DNA from: Vicinamibacterales bacterium
Lineage (GTDB): Bacteria > Acidobacteriota > Vicinamibacteria > Vicinamibacterales > UBA8438
DNA length: 5,847 nucleotides
Assembly (NCBI GenBank): GCA_030745255.1
Contig: JASLOY010000246.1
Location: 1 to 5,847, forward strand
Direction of reading: 5' to 3'
Translations under genes and position numbers: made by a program
Shown here: one piece after another, positions 1-4,973 of the stretch
Layout of the letters: every line of letters begins with the position of its first letter
How positions within the stretch are numbered: position 1 is the first letter of the stretch
Notes under the pieces: generated by a model
Told to the model about the DNA's origin: nothing
Database searches by the model: none
Seen by the model: the letters and a program-made list of their open reading frames with translations, nothing else

Positions 1-488
1 TCTTCGTCGAATCCAGGGTTCCGCAACATGTCGAAAAAGAGATCCAGACAAGTGTCCAGGTCCTTGGTCAGACAGTTCAGGCTCGCACTGCCACTGGTCG
101 CCCCGATGTTGCTCCCGATGCTCGCGGCAAGAAACGCCGCCTCTTCATCGAAATCGGCCGCGCTCATCGTCGAGGTGCCTCCGGCGCGCATCTGGCTGCC
201 CGTCAGACCCGCCAGCCCGATCTTGTCCGGTGGGTCGAGATAACTGCCGGTACGAATCAGCAACGATATCGAGACCAGGGGGAGCTCGTGATCCTCGACG
301 ACGAATGCGACGACGCCGTTCGGCAATACGTGTCGATGGTCGACGGCCTCCGGTGGCGTGAAATCGAGCAGCTCGTAGGTCAGGTCGTTCGGATGCGCCG
401 GTATCAATTGCGCGGATACGTCACCCCCCACCACCAAAGACAGACACAGCGTGAGCACCGCGACGACTGGTCCGGTGTGCGGTCTCAT
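1..488 (-). CDS. M16 family peptidase-like protein, inactive subunit (3' part outside window)
   Basis: The ATG at 488-486 opens a frame that stays open to the left edge, giving the first 162 residues. Residues 1-26 look like a Sec signal peptide: basic start, hydrophobic core VVAVLTLCLSLVV, likely cleavage after VSA. Then comes an M16 N-terminal domain: HVLPNGVVAFVVEDHELP (53-70), VSISLLIRTGSY (72-83), and GLAGLTGSQMRAGGT (91-105). That last stretch aligns with the zinc-motif segment of the neighbouring gene, but the HxxEH positions are G94, G97 and S98, so no zinc can be bound in the usual way. Known M16B proteases often pair an active with a degenerate subunit, and the ATGA overlap with the upstream active gene fits this. 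Inferred role: periplasmic, non-catalytic partner for substrate binding or assembly. Full M16B proteins usually have 400-500 residues, so about two thirds is missing. The family is secure; the partner role is inferred. Confidence 0.88.
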   Translation of the reverse strand, partial: MRPHTGPVVAVLTLCLSLVVGGDVSAQLIPAHPNDLTYELLDFTPPEAVDHRHVLPNGVVAFVVEDHELPLVSISLLIRTGSYLDPPDKIGLAGLTGSQMRAGGTSTMSAADFDEEAAFLAASIGSNIGATSGSASLNCLTKDLDTCLDLFFDMLRNPGFDE

Positions 489-2218
489 CGTCCCCCCCCG
501 GCAGCAGCCTGCCGCTCACGCACTATCTCGAGCAGCACCGCGACCATGTCCTGGTTCTCAGGCGGCGCCTGAGCAGCCATCTGCTCGAGCTGGGCCATGA
601 CCTGCCCGATCTGTTCGGCGTTCATCTGCCCGATCATCGTCATCATCTGGCTGACCTGTTGCCGCTCCTGGTCGTCGAGTCCGGCCAGACGCGGATCGGG
701 CGGCTCGTCAGACTCCTTCCGGTAGTAAATGGCCACTGCCCGGTTCTCAGGTTCGAAGTAAGTGTTGGCCACCCGCATGATGTCATCGGCGGTCACCGCC
801 TCGTAGAGCGCCGGGTCGGTGTTGATCGTCTCCCAGCCCCGCCAGGCCTCCCGCACCAGCAGCTGGTTCATCAACCCGAAGTTGGACCGCAGTCCACGAA
901 AGTTCGATGCGGCGTTCTGATTCTTCACCTTCTGCAGCTCGCGCTCCCCCACCGGCTCGGTTTTCAGCCGCTCGATCTCCACGTAGAGAGCCTGCTCGAC
1001 CTCCTCCGGCGTGCGCCCCTCCTTCGCCGTGCCGCCCAACGAGAACATCCCTTCGAACTTCTGGCCGGACTGGCCGCCCGATGCGTTGGTGGCCACCTGC
1101 TGATCCTCGACCAGGGCCTGATACAACCGACCGGTCCGCCCGTTCAGCAGCTGCCCCAACACGACGAGCGGCGGCTCATCGACATGCCCATCCGGAACCG
1201 AGTGATACCGGATGTTGACCTGTGGATTCGTCTCGGCGTAGGCGGTCATCCGCTTTTCGCCGAGCTGCGGCATCTCGCGCGTCCGCGGCTTCGGCGCCGG
1301 GCGCTCACTTCGCTCGAGCCGTCCAAAGTAGCGCTCGCCGAGCGCCTTCGCTTCCGCCGGATCGAAGTCGCCCACCAGTGCCGCAGTCAGATTGTTGGGC
1401 GCGTAGTAGGTGCCAAAAAAGGCCAGTGCCTCCTCGCGGGTAATCCCCTCGAGATCGCTCGGCCAGCCGACGATCGGCCAGCTATAGGGCGACGACTGCC
1501 AAAAGAGTGCATCGAACTGTTCCTGGAACTTGCCGGTCGGCGTACTGTCGGTGCGCAACCGGCGTTCCTCGTGCACGACCTCGCGTTCCGAGTAGAACTC
1601 ACGGAAGACCGGGTTCAGCAATCGATCCGACTCCATCCAGAACCAGAGCTCGAGCTTGTTGGCCGGCACGTTGACGAAATAGATCGTGTAGTCGTAGCTG
1701 GTCCCGGCGTTCATGCCCGACGCGCCCTGCCCGGAATAGGTGCGGCTGAAGTCCTCTTTGATGATCAACTCGCTTTGCTCCGCGAGTAGCGTGTCGAATT
1801 GCCCGATCAGATCCTGATGCCGGGCGCTCCGGAGGGCTGGATCGTCCGGGTCCTCGATTTGCCCGAGCCGGTGCGCCTCGAGCAACGTCGCCTCCTCGAC
1901 CCGGATCTCCGCCTTCACCCGGTCGAGCTCGGCGATGAGCTGGAGGTCCTGCTCGATGTTTCGGGTGCCGATCGTGGCGGTGCCCTTGAACATCATGTGC
2001 TCGAACAGATGGGCCACCCCGGTGATGCCCGGACGCTCATAGACCGAACCGACCTTGGCCACCCACCCGACAGCCACATTCGGATCACCAGGTCGTGGCA
2101 GCAGCAGGATCGTCATACCGTTGTCGAGCACAACTTCCTCGACCGGGACTTCCTGCGCCGCCGAGCTCGTGCCACAGAGCGCAACCACCAGCGTCAGCAT
2201 GCCGATCCGTCTCATCAT
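485..2218 (-). CDS. Secreted M16 family zinc metallopeptidase, catalytic subunit
   Basis: A 577-residue exported zinc endopeptidase of the pitrilysin/processing-peptidase family. The start at 2218 is chosen because a GAGAGGG ribosome site lies just upstream and the product then begins with a clean signal peptide (MMRRIGMLTLVVALCGTSSAA, likely cut before Q22). A second ATG follows at once (2215). Zinc motif HLFEH is at 70-74. The third ligand is probably E218 in SEREVVHEERRLR, with E211 seven residues before it, as in insulin-degrading enzyme. A substrate-binding signature GRTGRLY (360-366) marks the second M16 domain. The H74-E218 distance is 144 residues against about 77 in insulin-degrading enzyme, because of a charged, helix-prone insert at about 89-158. 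The C-terminal tail (about 517-577) is rich in Gln and Met. The gene overlaps the next one by ATGA, implying coupled translation and a heterodimer. Its natural substrate cannot be told from sequence. Confidence 0.95.
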   Translation of the reverse strand: MMRRIGMLTLVVALCGTSSAAQEVPVEEVVLDNGMTILLLPRPGDPNVAVGWVAKVGSVYERPGITGVAHLFEHMMFKGTATIGTRNIEQDLQLIAELDRVKAEIRVEEATLLEAHRLGQIEDPDDPALRSARHQDLIGQFDTLLAEQSELIIKEDFSRTYSGQGASGMNAGTSYDYTIYFVNVPANKLELWFWMESDRLLNPVFREFYSEREVVHEERRLRTDSTPTGKFQEQFDALFWQSSPYSWPIVGWPSDLEGITREEALAFFGTYYAPNNLTAALVGDFDPAEAKALGERYFGRLERSERPAPKPRTREMPQLGEKRMTAYAETNPQVNIRYHSVPDGHVDEPPLVVLGQLLNGRTGRLYQALVEDQQVATNASGGQSGQKFEGMFSLGGTAKEGRTPEEVEQALYVEIERLKTEPVGERELQKVKNQNAASNFRGLRSNFGLMNQLLVREAWRGWETINTDPALYEAVTADDIMRVANTYFEPENRAVAIYYRKESDEPPDPRLAGLDDQERQQVSQMMTMIGQMNAEQIGQVMAQLEQMAAQAPPENQDMVAVLLEIVRERQAAAGGGR

Positions 2219-2223
2219 GTCTG

Positions 2224-2230
2224 CCCTCTC
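2224..2230 (-). promoter_or_regulatory. Ribosome binding site of the M16 catalytic subunit
   Basis: On the minus strand GAGAGGG ends five bases before the ATG at 2218. It supports this start, or the adjacent ATG at 2215, over an in-frame codon at 2374 that would put about 50 cysteine- and tryptophan-rich residues in front of the signal peptide. Confidence 0.6.
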
Positions 2231-2270
2231 CCGTCGGAACCACCACTTCCAGCGGCCACACTCAGACCGA

Positions 2271-2300
2271 TTCATACAACGTGTCTCAGCAGTCTGGCAC
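2271..2300 (-). promoter_or_regulatory. Possible promoter of the M16 peptidase operon
   Basis: Read on the minus strand, GTGCCA (2300-2295, four of six matches to TTGACA) is followed after 18 bases by TATGAA (2276-2271, four of six matches to TATAAT), about 50 bases before the M16 start codon. The match is weak. It is listed because the intergenic region must hold a leftward promoter and this is the best pair seen by eye. Confidence 0.3.
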
Positions 2301-2343
2301 AGCCCGCCGCCCGAGCCAAGAGCGACGCACGCCGACGTGCCAG
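2294..2343. repeat. Inverted repeat CTGGCAC...GTGCCAG between divergent promoters
   Basis: A perfect 7-bp inverted repeat, CTGGCAC at 2294-2300 and GTGCCAG at 2337-2343, is separated by 36 bp of GC-rich sequence. Each arm coincides with the proposed -35 element of one of the two divergent promoters, so a regulator binding both arms could control both operons. A 7-bp match over this distance can arise by chance. Confidence 0.3.
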
Positions 2344-2365
2344 TCTCCGGGTGACAGGCTACAAT
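2337..2365 (+). promoter_or_regulatory. Sigma70-like promoter for the glycosyltransferase operon
   Basis: GTGCCA (2337-2342) matches TTGACA at four of six bases. After exactly 17 bases comes TACAAT (2360-2365), five of six matches to TATAAT. Transcription would begin near 2372, giving a leader of about 70 bases before the GTG at 2443. This is the best promoter-like pair in the divergent region. It has not been tested against the base composition of the host. Confidence 0.5.
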
Positions 2366-2442
2366 ATGGACCAACCTGTCCGGCCCGGTTCGCCTGTGGT
2401 CCCGTCACCAGCTCGTTGGCCATCAACACGCGCGACACCGTC

Positions 2443-3912
2443 GTGAACACCGCCGATACGCCTGAGCCATCTCTTCCCCACTGGGTCCGAGCTGCCGACA
2501 TCATCACCCTCGTCCTGAGCGTGCTGGTCGTGCATGTCGGTATCTTCGGCTCGCTGCGTCTGGGTGACGTGCTGTCGGTTGGCGAGCCCTGGCGCGCATT
2601 GCTGCTGCTTGGGGCCATCGCCGGTCTCCGACACTACCTGGCGGCGTCACCGCCCGTGTATCAGCGGGTCTGGGCCGGGCTGCGCACCGGATGGCGCACC
2701 GAGGCGTTTCAGACGGTCTGGCCCATCGTGGTCGTCACGCGCTTGGCGGTGCTGCTGGTCGGCTACCTCGCCGTCGTCTCGATTGGGTTCCCCGAAGGGG
2801 CGCCGCCGATTCGGGTGTCGGACAACGAGGCGGTGAACCTGGCGCTGCGCTGGGACACGGGGTGGTATCTCAACATCGCGATGGAAGGCTATCAGTGGTC
2901 GGCCGAGGACGAAGGGCAGCAGAACGTCGCCTTCTTTCCCGCCTATCCATTGCTGACCGAGGGTGTCGCGACGTTGCTGGGCGCCCAGTCGATCTTTCGC
3001 CAGCCTTTCGACCGGCCGCCCCGCATGGCGATGCTCCGGCTCCAGCAACGGTTTCTCGGTTCGGCGCTACTCGTCTCGCTCCTGGCCTTCGCCTGGGGCA
3101 TGGTCTGGCTCTACCGGCTGGCCCGAGAGCATCTTGACGAACAGGCCACACGCGCCGCCTTGCTCTTGCTCGCCGCCTACCCCTTTGCGGTCTTTTTCAG
3201 CGCTGCCTACTCAGAATCGCTGATGTTGCTCGCCGTGGTGGCGGCCTTCTATCATTTCAGACACGAAAGATGGGTCGCGGCCGCTGCCTGGGGGCTGCTG
3301 GCCGGGGTGACCCGCACGAACGGGTTCCTGCTCGCCGGACCGCTCGGCGTCATCGGGGTGCAGCAGCTGCTGGCGCGACGGACCGCAGCCGCAACACGCA
3401 ACGAGCTCATTCGTCACGCCGCGGTCGCCGGTATGGTCGCCGCGATGCCGTTGGTCGGCGTGCTGATCTACTCGGGATTCATCTACTCGCTGACCGGCGA
3501 CCCGTTCGCCTGGCGGGAGGCTCACACCGCCTGGGGCCGAAGCTACACCGGATTCCCGACCCTGGTCACGCCGCTCGAATCGATTACCGCGCGCGGGGTG
3601 ATCGAGTACACGTCCGCGCAGCCAATCGAGGCACTCAACGCCGTTGGGGCCATCCTGGCGTGTGCGTTGGTCTGGCCGATCACGAGCCGATTGGGACCGG
3701 AATATGGGCTGTTCATGGTCCTGAACGTGGGACCGCCGCTGTTGTTTGGCGGATTCCTGTCAATGGGCCGTGTGACGAGCCTGCTCTTTCCAATGTTCAT
3801 GTATCTGGCGCTGGTGCTGGCCGACCGGCAACGTCAGACGCTTGTGTGCGGCTTCGCCTGCGTGCAGGGACTGGCCGCGGTCCTGTTCTTCACCTGGCAT
3901 CGCTTCCTGTGA
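2443..3912 (+). CDS. PIG-V-like polytopic mannosyltransferase (GT-C fold)
   Basis: A 489-residue inner-membrane protein with about 11-12 hydrophobic segments (about 20-36, 53-68, 92-116, 205-226, 235-256, 259-272, 278-306, 325-350, 395-413, 421-441, 446-460, 466-488). Family marks of PIG-V-like mannosyltransferases are visible: RWDTGWYLNIAMEGY (136-150) in the first large extracytoplasmic loop, with the Asp expected to be catalytic, FFPAYPLL (164-171), AYPFAVFFSAAYSESLMLL (245-263), GVTRTNGFLL (287-296) and a late R-x-L-F-P element near 443-450. Known members use a polyprenyl-phosphate-linked sugar and transfer mannose on the non-cytoplasmic face. The next gene encodes an enzyme able to make such a donor, which supports this role. 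The start is uncertain: GTG 2443 is the last in-frame start before the first membrane helix but has no clear ribosome site; TTG 2416 is an alternative. The acceptor (protein, lipid or glycan) is unknown. Confidence 0.85.
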   Translation: MNTADTPEPSLPHWVRAADIITLVLSVLVVHVGIFGSLRLGDVLSVGEPWRALLLLGAIAGLRHYLAASPPVYQRVWAGLRTGWRTEAFQTVWPIVVVTRLAVLLVGYLAVVSIGFPEGAPPIRVSDNEAVNLALRWDTGWYLNIAMEGYQWSAEDEGQQNVAFFPAYPLLTEGVATLLGAQSIFRQPFDRPPRMAMLRLQQRFLGSALLVSLLAFAWGMVWLYRLAREHLDEQATRAALLLLAAYPFAVFFSAAYSESLMLLAVVAAFYHFRHERWVAAAAWGLLAGVTRTNGFLLAGPLGVIGVQQLLARRTAAATRNELIRHAAVAGMVAAMPLVGVLIYSGFIYSLTGDPFAWREAHTAWGRSYTGFPTLVTPLESITARGVIEYTSAQPIEALNAVGAILACALVWPITSRLGPEYGLFMVLNVGPPLLFGGFLSMGRVTSLLFPMFMYLALVLADRQRQTLVCGFACVQGLAAVLFFTWHRFL

Positions 3913-4658
3913 CCCACACAGACACCCTCGGCTCGACGCAGGCGCTCGTCATCCTGCCCACGCTGAACGAAGCAGCGAACCTGCCGCTGCTCGCCCCGCG
4001 GATCCTCGAACACGACGGCCTGCGTCTGATGATCGTCGACGACCGCTCGACCGACGGCACGGGCGATGTCGCTGACGACCTCGCACGGCAGTTCCCAGGT
4101 CGGGTCGAAGTGGTGCACCGCACCGGCGCACGTGGGCTCGGGCTGTCCTACGCAGAAGCGTTTCCGAAAGCCATCGCCACAGACGTCGACATCATCTGTC
4201 AGATGGACGCCGACCTGTCCCACGACCCCAGGGACCTGCCCGCCATGATCGCCGCCACCGAGCAGCACGACGTGGTGATCGGCTCGCGCTACACCGAGGG
4301 CGCGGGGCTCGTCGACTTTCCCGGTTACCGCGCGGCGCTCAGTCGGGGTGCCAACGCCTACGTGCGTGCGGTGACCGGTCTTGGCGCGCGCGACTGCACG
4401 AGCGGCTACCGCTGCTGGCGACGGTCGGCGGTGCGGCGAATTCGCTGGGATCTGATTGGCGCCGAAGGCTTCGCGTTCCTCGTCGAGACGTTGTGCGAAG
4501 CGGCGCATCTGGGCTGCACCATCGGCGAGGTGCCCGTGGTGTTCGTCGGCCGGAAGCACGGCGCCTCAAAACTGACAGGAAGGGTATTCAGGGAATCGCT
4601 GATCGTCCCTTGGCGTGTCCTGATGCGGTTCCGAGGACGGCGACCGACGCCGCGATGA
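3909..4658 (+). CDS. Polyprenol-phosphate mannosyltransferase (DPM1-like GT2)
   Basis: A 249-residue cytoplasmic GT-A enzyme expected to move a sugar, most likely mannose from GDP-mannose, onto a polyprenyl phosphate. Motifs in order: ILPTLNEAANL (15-25) at the nucleotide site, VDDRSTDGT (43-51), the metal-binding DxD in CQMDADLSHDP (97-107), GSRYTEGA (125-132), DCTSGYRCWRR (162-172) and the late GRKHGASKL (214-222), all typical of dolichol/polyprenol-phosphate mannose synthases. There is no C-terminal membrane domain, so it matches the short soluble DPM1 form. The GTG start at 3909 overlaps the stop of the preceding gene as GTGA; no ribosome site is visible, so translation is probably coupled. 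The frame continues open upstream of 3909, but that part lies inside the membrane enzyme gene and does not resemble a GT2 protein. Sugar specificity (mannose or glucose) cannot be settled from the motifs alone; the PIG-V-like partner favours mannose. Confidence 0.92.
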   Translation: MTHTDTLGSTQALVILPTLNEAANLPLLAPRILEHDGLRLMIVDDRSTDGTGDVADDLARQFPGRVEVVHRTGARGLGLSYAEAFPKAIATDVDIICQMDADLSHDPRDLPAMIAATEQHDVVIGSRYTEGAGLVDFPGYRAALSRGANAYVRAVTGLGARDCTSGYRCWRRSAVRRIRWDLIGAEGFAFLVETLCEAAHLGCTIGEVPVVFVGRKHGASKLTGRVFRESLIVPWRVLMRFRGRRPTPR

Positions 4659-4694
4659 CATCGAGGATCGACCGTCGGCGACACCCCTCTGTGG

Positions 4695-4724
4695 TTGCGT
4701 GCCGCCCGCAGCCTGCGATATCGT
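4695..4724 (+). promoter_or_regulatory. Weak candidate promoter of tRNA-Phe
   Basis: TTGCGT (4695-4700), an 18-base spacer and TATCGT (4719-4724) lie about 40 bases before the tRNA. Matches to consensus are only three and four of six. The 108-bp gap between the GT2 gene and the tRNA shows no gene and no clear terminator, so read-through from the glycosyltransferase operon is also possible. Confidence 0.25.
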
Positions 4725-4766
4725 GACTGTTCGTCGGCCCCACCCACTTTCGCTGCGTTCTGGCGT

Positions 4767-4842
4767 GCCGAGGTAGCTCAGTCGGTAGAGCACATGACTG
4801 AAAATCATGGTGTCGGCAGTTCGATTCTGCCCCTCGGCACCA
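4767..4842 (+). tRNA. tRNA-Phe (anticodon GAA)
   Basis: A complete 76-base cloverleaf. Acceptor arms GCCGAGG (4767-4773) and CCTCGGC (4832-4838) pair perfectly. The D arm is GCTC/GAGC (4776-4779, 4788-4791), the anticodon arm CATGA/TCATG (4793-4797, 4805-4809) with loop CTGAAAA, and the T arm GGCAG/CTGCC (4815-4819, 4827-4831) with loop TTCGATT. The anticodon GAA lies at 4800-4802 and reads the Phe codons UUC and UUU. The discriminator A (4839) and CCA (4840-4842) are encoded. The gene is intact although it appears to serve as the insertion site of the integrase-bearing element on its right. Confidence 0.97.
4815..4842 (+). other. Candidate attachment site (att core) at the 3' end of tRNA-Phe
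   Basis: Tyrosine recombinases of islands and phages commonly recombine within the T arm and 3' end of tRNA genes, leaving an intact tRNA at one end and a copy of its 3' end at the other. Here the T arm through CCA is followed within 132 bp by an integrase gene. The exact core and its length cannot be known without the second copy, which does not occur inside this window and should lie to the right. Confidence 0.5.
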
Positions 4843-4854
4843 TTCTTTATCACC

Positions 4855-4894
4855 AATAAAACCGGGCTCCTCCTGCCAGTTCCAGGACGGCCCG
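4855..4894 (-). terminator. Intrinsic terminator downstream of the integrase
   Basis: Read on the minus strand, the outer stem CGGGC (4894-4890) pairs with GCCCG (4867-4863). The inner stem TCCTG (4887-4883) pairs with CAGGA (4875-4871) around a 7-base loop, with a small internal loop between the stems. It is followed by GTTTTATT, a fair T tract. It lies about 80 bases after the integrase stop codon and faces the tRNA, so it would protect the tRNA from antisense transcription. On the plus strand the same hairpin is followed only by ATTTCG and would stop transcription poorly. Confidence 0.6.
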
Positions 4895-4915
4895 ATTTCG
4901 CCGCGAAAACCCGCA

Positions 4916-4961
4916 GGTAGACAAATGGCAGACAACTGCGTGGCGGTGACCCGGTAGACAA
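4916..4961 (+). repeat. Three direct repeats GGYAGACAA, candidate integrase arm sites
   Basis: GGTAGACAA (4916-4924), GGCAGACAA (4928-4936) and GGTAGACAA (4953-4961) lie in direct orientation between the tRNA end and the integrase stop codon. Copies 2 and 3 extend to GGYAGACAACYGC, with 11 of 13 bases identical. Starts are 12 and 25 bp apart. Many tyrosine recombinases bind such short repeats, next to the crossover site, with a small N-terminal domain. This use is inferred from position and form. Confidence 0.5.
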
Positions 4962-4973
4962 CCGCACCCGTCC

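Noticed and set aside
28..572. Two plus-strand open frames near the left edge
   Set aside because: Both mirror the two M16 genes on the minus strand, and their low-complexity Arg/Ser/Pro content is typical of shadow frames.
659..1789. Long open frame on the plus strand opposite the M16 catalytic gene, 376 codons
   Set aside because: It lies entirely antisense to a gene with clear M16 motifs, is rich in Arg, Leu and Pro as expected of a GC-rich mirror frame, and shows no domain.
2219..2374. Longer N-terminus for the M16 catalytic gene from an in-frame codon at 2374
   Set aside because: The added residues precede a good signal peptide and are not peptidase-like, and the ribosome site supports 2218.
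2095..2442. Longer N-terminus for the mannosyltransferase back to 2095
   Set aside because: It would overlap the opposing M16 gene, adds Ser/Arg/Pro-rich sequence without family resemblance, and would lie upstream of the proposed promoter.
3270..3908. Longer N-terminus for the GT2 gene back to 3270
   Set aside because: This stretch is an alternate frame of the membrane enzyme; the GT2 fold begins just after GTG 3909.
3834..4559. Minus-strand open frame of 241 codons opposite the GT2 gene
   Set aside because: It is antisense to a gene with a full set of GT2 motifs and has no recognisable domain.
4765..4840. Alternative tRNA boundary starting at GTGCCGA
   Set aside because: That pairing also closes (with TCGGCAC) but displaces the conserved T8 and the CCA end by two bases; GCCGAGG/CCTCGGC gives a regular 76-base tRNA.
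4926..4958. Ten-codon frame ATGGCAGACAAC... between tRNA and integrase
   Set aside because: It is too short, has no ribosome site, and its sequence is explained by the direct repeats.
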